DNA of 64,000 nucleotides from Sphingomonas aquatilis. GTDB taxonomy: Bacteria > Pseudomonadota > Alphaproteobacteria > Sphingomonadales > Sphingomonadaceae. Positions 9,258 to 17,373 of the stretch are shown here, piece by piece. Position 1 is the stretch's first letter, and every line of letters begins with the position of its first letter. The position numbers and the translations under genes are program-made. The stretch covers positions 310,001-374,000 of the forward strand of contig NZ_JACIDB010000001.1 in NCBI RefSeq assembly GCF_014196115.1, written 5' to 3'. The notes beneath the pieces are model-generated. The model searched no databases and was not told the DNA's origin. It saw nothing but the letters and a program-made list of their open reading frames with translations.

Positions 9258-9353
9258 CGTCATTCCCGCGAAGGCGGGAATCCAGACGCGCTATCGTCTC
9301 GATTCTATCGCTGACGTCAGAGGTTATGGATCCCCGCCTTCGCGGGGATGACG
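9258..9353. repeat. Dispersed inverted repeat, CGTCATTCCCGCG type
   Basis: The left end CGTCATTCCCGCGAAGGCGGG and the right end CCCGCCTTCGCGGGGATGACG form inverted hairpin units about 50 bases apart. It lies between dapD and glpX on the same strand and may act as a terminator for dapD. It belongs to the same general class as 848-953. Confidence 0.75.
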
Positions 9354-9449
9354 AATGGGGCGCACCGCCACCCCCCGGTCGAATCAGCGTTGTACCCCGC
9401 TCCGCCAGCGTCTATCAGGCCCGTTATACACGTTAAACGGAAGGCTCCC

Positions 9450-10412
9450 ATGTCCGACGCCAGCACGCTCCTCGACCGGGTTCTCGTCCTCGAAATGGTG
9501 CGTGTCACCGAAGCGGCAGCGATCGCCGCCTCGACGCTGACTGGGCGCGGCGACGAAAAGGCGGCGGATGCCGCGGCGGTCGAGGCGATGCGCGCCGCGC
9601 TGAATGAACTCGACATCGACGGCACCGTCGTGATCGGCGAGGGCGAGCGCGACGAGGCGCCGATGCTGTTCATCGGGGAAAAGGTCGGCAGCGGCAACGG
9701 CCCGGCGATCGACATCGCGCTCGATCCGCTGGAAGGCACGACGATCTGCGCCAAGGCCGGCCCCAACAGCCTCGCGGTGCTCGCCATCGCCGAAGCGGGC
9801 GGCCTGCTCAACGCGCCCGACGTCTATATGGACAAGATCGCGGTCGGCCCGGGCCTGCCCGCCGGCGTCATCGACCTCGACAAGTCGCCGACCGAGAATA
9901 TCAAGGCGATCGCCGCGGCCAAGGGCGTCGCCCCCAATGAGATCATCGCCTGCGTCCTCGACCGCCCGCGCCACGAAGCGCTGATCGCCGAGCTGCGCAG
10001 CCTTGGCGTCGGCGTGATGCTGATCGGCGACGGCGACGTCGCGGGCGTCATCGCCACCGCCGATCCCGACACGACGATCGACGTCTACATGGGTTCGGGC
10101 GGCGCACCGGAGGGCGTCCTCGCCTGCGCCGCGCTGCGCTGCGTCGGTGGCCAGTTCAAGGGCCGGCTGCTGTTCCGCAACGACGACGAACGCGCCCGCG
10201 CCCGCAAATGGGGCATCGCCGACCTCGACAAGCAGTACGACCTAGAGGAACTGGCCAAGGGCGACTGCATCTTCGCCGCGACCGGAGTCACCGACGGTTC
10301 GCTGCTCGAAGGCGTCAAGCGCCGCAAAGGCAAGATGACCACCGAAAGCGTCGTCATGCGCGCGTCCACCGGCACTGTCCGCTGGGTCAAGGGCGAACAC
10401 CGCACCGCGTAA
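9450..10412 (+). CDS. glpX: Class II fructose-1,6-bisphosphatase
   Basis: GlpX hydrolyses fructose 1,6-bisphosphate in gluconeogenesis. The 320-residue length is normal. The metal-binding motifs are visible as GEGERDEAPML (about residues 63-73) and LDPLEGTT (about 91-98). GDGDVAG and YMGSGGAPEGVLAA-like segments (about 190-225) are also characteristic. The ATG at 9450 is preceded by an A/G-rich site (ACGGAAGGC). No glycolytic neighbour is present. Confidence 0.95.
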   Translation: MSDASTLLDRVLVLEMVRVTEAAAIAASTLTGRGDEKAADAAAVEAMRAALNELDIDGTVVIGEGERDEAPMLFIGEKVGSGNGPAIDIALDPLEGTTICAKAGPNSLAVLAIAEAGGLLNAPDVYMDKIAVGPGLPAGVIDLDKSPTENIKAIAAAKGVAPNEIIACVLDRPRHEALIAELRSLGVGVMLIGDGDVAGVIATADPDTTIDVYMGSGGAPEGVLACAALRCVGGQFKGRLLFRNDDERARARKWGIADLDKQYDLEELAKGDCIFAATGVTDGSLLEGVKRRKGKMTTESVVMRASTGTVRWVKGEHRTA

Positions 10413-10791
10413 AGGGGCAGGGGGGAGGGACCCTTCTCCCTCCTCCGTTCGCCCTTCGACAGCCTCAGGGTGAACGGCGCGCATGGGGGCGGCTCCCCGC
10501 GCGCGCCAAGTGGCCGACGGCTTTTGCGCGCAGAGGCGCAGAGGACGCAGAGCCGATATCGCGCGACAGCGCGCCCACACCCTCCCAAAACATCGCGAGC
10601 AATGCCGCCGCACCCGCGCCCCCTCCGCGTCCTCCGCGCCTCTGCGCGCATCCCTCTTCTTCTTCGCGGCGTCGCGTCTCCGCGCGAACCAAAACCCCGC
10701 TCACCCCCCGTTCACCCGCGCGCCGCTAACCACCCGTCGCATGCCCGCCAGCGTCCGTCGTTTGCCCGTGACCCCGCCGCCCGGCCCGCCT
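10413..10791. other. Intergenic spacer with repeat halves
   Basis: No gene is supported here. The region holds a half copy of the CCTTCGACA-type repeat (about 10448-10475) and the long inverted repeat at 10526-10649. In-frame upstream extension of the M48 gene through this region gives only arginine- and proline-rich sequence with no conserved content. Confidence 0.6.
10526..10649. repeat. Long imperfect inverted repeat (GCAGAGGCGCAGAGG type)
   Basis: The left arm at 10526-10550 (GCGCGCAGAGGCGCAGAGG...) and the right arm at 10623-10649 (...CCTCCGCGCCTCTGCGCGC) are near-exact reverse complements around about 72 bases. It lies in the 5' region of the M48 protease gene. The length and symmetry suggest a mobile REP-like unit rather than a simple operator. 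Confidence 0.75.
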
Positions 10792-12165
10792 ATGATCGCT
10801 CGCGTGTCTGCCCTGAAGCGCCTCGTCATCGCCGCCGCCGCCAGCGTGCTGCTGGCCGCCCAGCCGGCCTATGCCCAGTCGATCCTGCGCGATGCCGAGA
10901 CGGAGGCGATGTTTGCCGACATGTCCACGCCGCTGGTCAAGGCGGCGGGCCTGTCGCCGCGCGACGTCAAGGTCGTCCTGATCAACGACGATTCGATCAA
11001 CGCCTTCGTCGCGGGCGGCCAGACCGTCTACGTCCATTCGGGCCTGCTCCAGGCGGCGACCAGCGCCAACCAGGTGCAGGGCGTCATCGCGCACGAACTG
11101 GGGCATATCGCCGACGGGCACGTCGTTCTCGCCGATGCCGGCATCAAGCCTGCGATGCACATTACGCTTCTGTCGATGGTCCTCGGCCTCGCCGCCGTCG
11201 CAGCCGGCGCGGGCGAGGCGGGGGCGGGGCTGATGGCGCTCGGCCAGCAGGCCGGCATGGGCAAGTACCTCTCGTTCAGCCGCACGCAGGAATCCTCCGC
11301 CGACGCCGCCGGCGCGCGCTTCCTCACCACCGCCGGGATCACGGGGAAGGGGATGCTCACCTTCTTCAAGACGTTGCAGCAGCAGGAATATCGCTACGGC
11401 GTCGAGAATATCGATCCGTTCATGCAGACCCACCCGCTGTCGGGCGAGCGCATCGCCAATCTGACCGCGGTGCTCACCGCCGCGCCGTCGTGGAACACGC
11501 CGTCCGATCCGGCGCTCGAGGAACGCTTCCGCCGCGTGAAGGCGAAGCTCGAAGGCTATGTCATGCCGCCCGAACGCACGCTGCGCGACTTCCCCGACAC
11601 CGACACCAGCATCTACGCGCATTACGCGCGCGCCTATGCCTATCATAAGGCCGGCTATCCCGACAAAGCCGACGCCGAATCGCTGGCGCTCATCAAGGCC
11701 AAGCCCGACGATCCTTATTTCCAGGAAATCCGCGGCCAGATCCTGCTCGAAGCCGGCAAGCCCGCCGACGCCATCGCGCCCCTGCGCGCCGCGACCGAAG
11801 GCTCGCGCAACAACCCGCTGATCGCCACCACCTTCGGCCACGCGCTGATCGCGACCGAGGACAAGACGCACTATCCCGAGGCGATCCGCGTGCTGCGCGT
11901 CGCCACGGGCCGCGACGATCAGAACCCCTTCGCCTGGTATCAGCTCGGCACCGCCTACGAACTGACCGGCGACACCGCGCGCGCCGCGCTCGCCACCGCG
12001 GAGCGCGCCAGCATGGACGGCGACATGCGCACCGCCGCGCAAAGCGCGCGTTACGCGCTCGCCAATATCCCGAAAAACACGCCCGACTGGATTCGGGCGC
12101 AGGACATCGCCATGGCCGCGCAGAACGACATGGACGACAACCCCAAGAAATATAAGAAGAGATGA
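10792..12165 (+). CDS. Periplasmic M48 metalloprotease with TPR tail (BepA-like)
   Basis: A 457-residue exported protease. Residues 1 to about 29 form a signal peptide ending AQPAYAQS. The zinc motif HELGH is at residues 101-105, and the third ligand is expected at the Glu of QESSADAAGARF near residue 165. After about residue 250 the protein is helical with TPR-like repeats (AYAYHKAGYPDKADAESL, QLGTAYELTGDTARAALA). This is the BepA/YfgC layout, which in E. coli monitors outer-membrane protein assembly. An upstream ATG at 10741 is possible, but 10792 gives a compact signal peptide. The stop overlaps the DsbA-like gene in ATGA. Confidence 0.9.
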   Translation: MIARVSALKRLVIAAAASVLLAAQPAYAQSILRDAETEAMFADMSTPLVKAAGLSPRDVKVVLINDDSINAFVAGGQTVYVHSGLLQAATSANQVQGVIAHELGHIADGHVVLADAGIKPAMHITLLSMVLGLAAVAAGAGEAGAGLMALGQQAGMGKYLSFSRTQESSADAAGARFLTTAGITGKGMLTFFKTLQQQEYRYGVENIDPFMQTHPLSGERIANLTAVLTAAPSWNTPSDPALEERFRRVKAKLEGYVMPPERTLRDFPDTDTSIYAHYARAYAYHKAGYPDKADAESLALIKAKPDDPYFQEIRGQILLEAGKPADAIAPLRAATEGSRNNPLIATTFGHALIATEDKTHYPEAIRVLRVATGRDDQNPFAWYQLGTAYELTGDTARAALATAERASMDGDMRTAAQSARYALANIPKNTPDWIRAQDIAMAAQNDMDDNPKKYKKR

Positions 12166-12875
12166 CCCGATACACTTTCCCGCTGATCGCGGCTCTCGGT
12201 GCCGTGATCGGCGCCGGCGCCGTCTGGAGCTACGATCGCTTCGCCTCGCCGGGCGGCCCCGACCAGGCGCGGATCGAGCGCGTCGTCCACGACTATGTCC
12301 TCAGCCATCCCGAGATCATTCCGCAGGCGATGCAGAAGCTGCAGGACCAGCAATCGGGCCAGGCCGTCGCCGCCAACCGGCGCGACATCGAAACGCCGTT
12401 CGGCAGCGCCTGGGCGGGCAATCCCAACGGCGACGTGACGCTGGTCGAATATTTCGACTATAATTGCGGCTATTGCCGCGCGTCGCTGCCCATGATCGCC
12501 GACCTCATCAAGCGCGATCCCAAGCTGCGCGTCGTCTACCGCGACCTGCCCATCCTGTCCGACGAAAGCCGCGTCGCCGCCCGCGCCAGCTTGCTCGCCG
12601 CGCAGCAGGGCAAGTTCCAGGCCTTCCACGATGCACTCTACGCCGGCGGCCCGGTCAGCGACGCCTCGATCCAGGCGGCGGCAGCGAAGGCAGGCGTCAG
12701 CCTGTCGGGCCTGCAAAGCCCCGTCATCACCGCCGAAATCGCGAAGAACATGCAGACCGCGGTCAAGCTCGGCATGAACGGCACGCCCAGCTGGGTCGTC
12801 GGCGACCGCATTCTGTCGGGCGCGCTGCCGATCGAGGAGATCGAAAAGGCGATTGCTGCGGCGCGGGCACGGTAG
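12162..12875 (+). CDS. DsbA-family thiol:disulfide oxidoreductase
   Basis: A 237-residue membrane-anchored or exported thioredoxin-fold protein. An N-terminal hydrophobic segment (about residues 5-22) is followed by a short helical region and then the thioredoxin domain with an active site CGYC at residues 102-105 inside EYFDYNCGYCRASLP. The cis-proline loop is NGTPSWVV near the C-terminus. The layout resembles BdbD/ScsC-type DsbA relatives. It is coupled to the M48-TPR gene by a 4-base ATGA overlap, so both probably act on folding of exported proteins. Whether it oxidises or isomerises disulfides cannot be decided from sequence. Confidence 0.9.
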   Translation: MTRYTFPLIAALGAVIGAGAVWSYDRFASPGGPDQARIERVVHDYVLSHPEIIPQAMQKLQDQQSGQAVAANRRDIETPFGSAWAGNPNGDVTLVEYFDYNCGYCRASLPMIADLIKRDPKLRVVYRDLPILSDESRVAARASLLAAQQGKFQAFHDALYAGGPVSDASIQAAAAKAGVSLSGLQSPVITAEIAKNMQTAVKLGMNGTPSWVVGDRILSGALPIEEIEKAIAAARAR

Positions 12876-12942
12876 GCGGACCGGCCATCGCATTAGCACT
12901 TTGTCAAAGTCCGGAATGCTAGTCCTGTCGAAAGGACAATTC

Positions 12943-14631
12943 ATGACGGTCTTCAAGCGCTTGCATTTCGACCGGTCGCTATCCTAGCGGTTCACGGCAC
13001 CGCGAACGATCCTGCTGGCGACGCTCGCGATCGTCCTTGCGCAGCTGACCGCCTACGCCCTGATCCACGCCAGTCGCGAACAGCGGACCCGGTTCGATGC
13101 GCATGCCGCCGCGCTCGCCGATCTGTCGCGCGCTTTGTCCAACGCCGAGGATGCACTCCACAACGTCGCGGGCGTCCGCCACGATGGCAGGGCGATCGCG
13201 CAATTCTACACCTCGCTGCGCGACGTCGAAACGATCGTGCCGCGCCTGCGCATCGACCAGCGCAGCTATGCGCTGGATCCGGGCATCCATGGCGAAATCC
13301 AGACGCTGGTGCAGGGGTGGCGCCGCACCGTCGCCGCCTATGAAACGCACGATGACGCGCGCGCGGTCGGCATCCTCACGCTGCCCGCCGCCGAACGGGC
13401 GATGGAGGCAGTGCAGGCATCGGTCGGGCGGGCGATCGATCGCAGCCGGGCGGATGCCGCGGCCGCATCGCAGCGCATCTGGATGATCTTCAACCTGTTG
13501 TTCTGGTTCCAGATAGCGTCGGTGATCCTGCTCGCGCTGGCGATCGGCCGGTCCTACCGTCGCGTGATCGCCCAATCGCGTGGCCGCCTGGATGCGATGA
13601 CCAGCGAAGCGGCGACCCGGCGTCGGCTGGAGCTGCTGTTCGGCATGCACGACATGCTACAGGCGGCGGAGGATCATCGCGACGCGAACCTGATCCTGTC
13701 GGCGACCGCCTCGCAGCTGGCGCCGAGCGTGCTGGGCGCGCTGTACGTCTTCAACAATTCAGGCGACCGGCTGCATTTGTCCACCCAATGGGGCGATGCG
13801 CGCGCCGACCAGCTGTTGCCGATGACGATCACGCCCAACGAATGCTGGGCGCTGAAGCGGGGCAAGCCGCACGTCAACGGCGATGGCGACCAGTCGCTAC
13901 GCTGCATGCATGCGCACCACGGCGCGTCGGCCTCGATCGAGGTGCCGATGATCGCGCGCGGCAACATCCTCGGCATGCTGGTGATGGTCGCCCCGGAAGG
14001 CGAATCTGCCGACACCGGCGAACTGCGCGTCGTCGCCACCGCGCTCGCCGACGGCATGTCGCTCGCGCTGTCGAACATCGCGTTGCGCGAACGCCTGCGC
14101 ACCCAGGCGCTGCGCGACGGGCTGACCGGCCTGTACAATCGCCGCTACATGGAGGACGCGCTCGAACGGCTGTTCGACGGGAACGGCCCCGCCGCGCCCG
14201 CTTCGTCGATCATCATGATCGATCTCGATCACTTCAAGAGCATCAACGACGAACACGGACACGCCGTCGGCGACAACATTTTGCGCGACGTCGGCCCGCT
14301 GCTGCTGGTCGGCCTGCGCAAGACCGACGTCGCCTGTCGCTATGGCGGCGAGGAACTCGTCGTCGTCCTACCCAATTGCGACCACGACCACGCCGTCGCC
14401 CGTGCCGAGGTGATCCGCAGCCGGATCGCCGAGCTGTCGAGCGCCTATAATTTCCCGATTTCGGCATCGCTCGGCGTCGCCACGTCGGAACGGCACGGCC
14501 GCACGATCCCGGCGCTGATGGCCGCCGCCGACGCCGCGCTCTACGATGCCAAATCCGCGGGCCGCAACCGGGTGATGAGCGCCGACCGCGCCCGCGACGC
14601 GATGGCGGACATGCCCCTCGCAGCGGAATGA
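12943..14631 (+). CDS. Membrane diguanylate cyclase (GGDEF), early in-frame amber stop
   Basis: The frame from ATG 12943 (after the Shine-Dalgarno AAAGGA) reads MTVFKRLHFDRSLS, meets a TAG at 12985-12987, then continues in the same frame to 14631. Immediately after the TAG comes a membrane helix (ILLATLAIVLAQLTAYALI), then a helical sensor region of about 120 residues, a second membrane helix (FQIASVILLALAIG), a GAF-like domain and a GGDEF domain. The catalytic domain has DGLTGLYNRRY, MIDLDHFKSIND and the intact signature GGEEL, so it should make cyclic di-GMP if produced. No ATG or GTG follows the stop before the first helix; the next usable start, TTG 13135, would delete that helix. It is either a nonsense pseudogene, a truncated product or a sequencing error. 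Confidence 0.8.
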
Positions 14632-14721
14632 CGGACGGGCGCCGATCGCAGACGGATCGGTGCCCCCCTTTTTCCAGCCGCTTGAGCACCCTATCTCCCG
14701 CCCCGCAAAGGGGGCGCAACG

Positions 14722-15651
14722 ATGCCGGAACCGATCCTCGCCGTGTCCGGCGTGTCCAAGACCTATAAGGGCGGCTTCACCGCCCTCCACAGCGTCGACC
14801 TGACGATCAACAAGGGCGAAATCTTCGCGCTTCTCGGCCCGAACGGCGCCGGCAAGACGACGCTGATCAGCATCATCTGCGGCATCGTCACGCCGTCGAC
14901 CGGCACGATCCACGTCGCCGGGCATGATGCGGTGCGCGACTATAAGGCCGCCCGCCGCCGTATCGGTCTCGTGCCGCAGGAACTGTCGGTCGACATGTTC
15001 GAAACCGTACTCGCCACCGTCACCTTTTCGCGGCGGCTGTTCGGCCGCTCGGGCCACAGCGCCTATATCGAACAGATCCTTCGCGACCTGTCGCTGTGGG
15101 ACAAGCGCGACGCCAAGATCATGGAGCTGTCGGGCGGCATGAAGCGCCGCGTGCTGATCGCCAAGGCGCTGGCGCACGAACCCGAGATCCTGTTCCTCGA
15201 CGAACCCACCGCCGGGGTCGACGTCGCGCTGCGCCGCGACATGTGGAAGCTGGTGCACGGCCTGCGCGAACGCGGCGTCACGATCATCCTGACGACGCAT
15301 TACATCGAAGAGGCCGAGGAAATGGCCGACCGCGTCGGCGTCATCAACAAGGGGCAGCTGCTGCTGGTCGACGAGAAATCGGCGCTGATGAAGAAGCTCG
15401 GCAAGCGCGAACTCGACCTCGCGCTGGTCGAACCGCTGTCGGCGGTGCCCGACGGCCTCGACCGCTGGCACCTCACCCTCGAAAACGACGGCAAGACGCT
15501 GCGCTACGTCTTCGACGCGACCGAGGAGCATACCGGCATCCCCTCGCTCCTGCGCGAACTCTCCGCACGCGACGTCGCGTTCAAGGACCTCGAAACCTCG
15601 AAATCGAGCCTCGAGGACATCTTCGTCGACCTGGTGGGCGAGCGGGCATGA
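14722..15651 (+). CDS. ABC transporter ATP-binding protein (YadG-like)
   Basis: A 309-residue ABC ATPase. Walker A is GPNGAGKTT (39-47), the signature is [15 protein letters not shown], and Walker B is [13 protein letters not shown] long C-terminal part (from about 225) matches the YadG/CcmA-type exporters. The permease gene follows after 58 bases, and the pair resembles E. coli yadG/yadH, an ABC-2 exporter of unknown substrate. A strong Shine-Dalgarno (AAGGGGGCG) precedes the ATG. Confidence 0.92.
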   Translation: MPEPILAVSGVSKTYKGGFTALHSVDLTINKGEIFALLGPNGAGKTTLISIICGIVTPSTGTIHVAGHDAVRDYKAARRRIGLVPQELSVDMFETVLATVTFSRRLFGRSGHSAYIEQILRDLSLWDKRDAKIMELSGGMKRRVLIAKALAHEPEILFLDEPTAGVDVALRRDMWKLVHGLRERGVTIILTTHYIEEAEEMADRVGVINKGQLLLVDEKSALMKKLGKRELDLALVEPLSAVPDGLDRWHLTLENDGKTLRYVFDATEEHTGIPSLLRELSARDVAFKDLETSKSSLEDIFVDLVGERA

Positions 15652-15709
15652 GCGCGCAAAACACCGTCGTCGGCGCGACTTTTGTGACTTTCCGAAAGGC
15701 CGGCCGCGC

Positions 15710-16471
15710 ATGAATCTCCACGGCGTCTGGGCGATCTATCGCTTCGAAATGGCCCGCGCGTTGCGCACGCTCTGGCAAAGCCTCGTCGCGCCGGTGCTCA
15801 CCACCAGCCTCTATTTCATCGTCTTCGGCGGCGCGATCGGCAGCCGGATGCAGACGGTGGACGGCGTCGGCTATGGCAGCTTCATCGTGCCGGGCCTCAT
15901 CATGCTGAGCCTTTTGACGCAGAGCGTCGGCAATGCCTCGATCGGCATCTATTTCCCCAAATTCACCGGCACGATCTTCGAACTGCTCTCCGCCCCCGTC
16001 TCGGCGATGGAGATGGTGCTGGGCTATGTCGGCGCAGCGGCGACCAAATCAGTCGTGCTGGGGATCATCATCCTCGTCACCTCAGCCTTCTTCGTGCCGA
16101 TCCGCGTCGATCATCCCGCCGCGATGGTGGCGTTCCTATTGCTCACCGCGGTCGCGTTCAGCCTGTTCGGCTTCATCCTCGGCATCTGGGCCAAAAGCTT
16201 CGAACAATTGAACTTCGTGCCGATGCTGCTGATCACCCCGCTGACGTTCCTCGGCGGCAGCTTCTATTCGATCGACATGCTGCCCCAGCCGTGGCGGACG
16301 GTCAGCCTATTCAACCCCGTCGTCTATCTGGTCAGCGGCTTCCGCTGGAGCTTCTTCGGCAAGGGCGACGTCGACATCGCCGTAAGCCTCGGCGTCACGC
16401 TCGGCTTCCTCATCCTCTGCCTCGCCATCATCGCCTGGATCTTCAAAAGCGGCTGGCGCCTGAAGAACTAA
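15710..16471 (+). CDS. ABC-2 type transporter permease (YadH-like)
   Basis: A 253-residue membrane protein with about six helices. The family features are an N-terminal amphipathic segment ([23 protein letters not shown]), [16 protein letters not shown], and near the C-terminus the run [15 protein letters not shown] followed by [17 protein letters not shown]. These define the ABC-2 permeases paired with YadG-like ATPases. The pair would form a homodimeric exporter in the inner membrane; substrate unknown. Confidence 0.92.
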   Translation: MNLHGVWAIYRFEMARALRTLWQSLVAPVLTTSLYFIVFGGAIGSRMQTVDGVGYGSFIVPGLIMLSLLTQSVGNASIGIYFPKFTGTIFELLSAPVSAMEMVLGYVGAAATKSVVLGIIILVTSAFFVPIRVDHPAAMVAFLLLTAVAFSLFGFILGIWAKSFEQLNFVPMLLITPLTFLGGSFYSIDMLPQPWRTVSLFNPVVYLVSGFRWSFFGKGDVDIAVSLGVTLGFLILCLAIIAWIFKSGWRLKN

Positions 16472-16474
16472 CTC

Positions 16475-16557
16475 CGTCACCCCGGGCTTGACCCGGGGTC
16501 CCGCTTCTTCCGCCGCGTCGCGATCAGCGGGACCCCGGCTCTTCGGCCGGGGTGACG
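16475..16557. repeat. Dispersed inverted repeat between convergent genes
   Basis: CGTCACCCCGGGCTTG at the left and CGGCCGGGGTGACG at the right form an inverted pair, with an inner pair GGGGTCCCGCT / AGCGGGACCCC. It sits exactly between the ABC permease gene and the convergent CPBP gene, so it probably serves as a two-way terminator. It is the same class as 49222-49309. Confidence 0.75.
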
Positions 16558-16567
16558 AAGTGGGACC

Positions 16568-17278
16568 TCAATCCGCCGCCCGCACCCGCGACGCCACCCA
16601 CGGCCGCAGCACGAGTGCGTTGAGGTCGACCAGCGCATGCACCGCGATCGCCACCCATAGGCTGCCGGTCCCCATGTACAGCGCCGCGAGCAGGGCGCCG
16701 CCAATCAGATTCGCTGCCATTCCCGCCCAGCCCTGATAGCGGTGCATGGCGGCAAAGGCGGCGGTGCCCACGCCCATCCCCACTGCGCCCGACCCGCAGG
16801 CCAGCGTCACGATCAGCGGCAACCACAGGCGGAAGAACAGCTCCTCCGTCACCCCCGCCGATATCGCCAGCACCGCCGCCGGCCACAGGTCGCCGTCGCG
16901 CCGCGGCAGCAGCGCGCTGGCGTCGCCGATCGTCCACGGCCCGCGCCCGCGCCGTGCTCGCCACCAGGTCAGCGCCAGGCCCAGCGCGCTGCCGCCCGCC
17001 AGCCCCAGCGCGATCGTCGTCGGCGCAATCGCGCCCGGCGGCAGGCCGAGCCCTTGCGCCAGCGGCAGGAAGGCAAGCGGCATGCCGCCGATCGCCCCCA
17101 GACCCCCGATCGCCGCCAGCCCCGCCAGCGCCGGCAGGCCATATCCCAGCCACAGCCCCGACGCCCAGCGCAGGTGCCGCGCGGCAAAGCCGATCCGCCA
17201 CCCCGCCATCAGCTGCCCGCGCCACAGGATCAGCGCCTGATAGCCCAATGTCAGGACGAGGAGGATCGCGACCAGCAT
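16568..17278 (-). CDS. CPBP-family intramembrane metalloprotease
   Basis: A 236-residue membrane protein with six to eight helices. The CPBP (CAAX protease and bacteriocin-processing) motifs are visible: TEELFFRLWLP (the paired Glu and Arg) near residue 143, the downstream His in FAAMHRYQG, and VAIAVHALVDLNAL near the C-terminus. Members cleave substrates within the membrane; many bacterial ones have no known substrate. It is divergent from the penicillin-binding protein gene that starts at 17374. Confidence 0.88.
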   Translation of the reverse strand: MLVAILLVLTLGYQALILWRGQLMAGWRIGFAARHLRWASGLWLGYGLPALAGLAAIGGLGAIGGMPLAFLPLAQGLGLPPGAIAPTTIALGLAGGSALGLALTWWRARRGRGPWTIGDASALLPRRDGDLWPAAVLAISAGVTEELFFRLWLPLIVTLACGSGAVGMGVGTAAFAAMHRYQGWAGMAANLIGGALLAALYMGTGSLWVAIAVHALVDLNALVLRPWVASRVRAAD

Positions 17279-17373
17279 CGCCGCCGCCTATCGGTTCGTG
17301 CCCCTTCGCACCAGTCCGCCCGCCCACAGGCTGGCAAGCGCGGCCAAAGCCGTGTAGATGCGCGCTCCAGTCT

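Noticed and set aside
9258..9353. Possible CRISPR-like repeat units
   Set aside because: The repeats are isolated inverted pairs, not direct repeats with regular spacers, and no cas gene is present.
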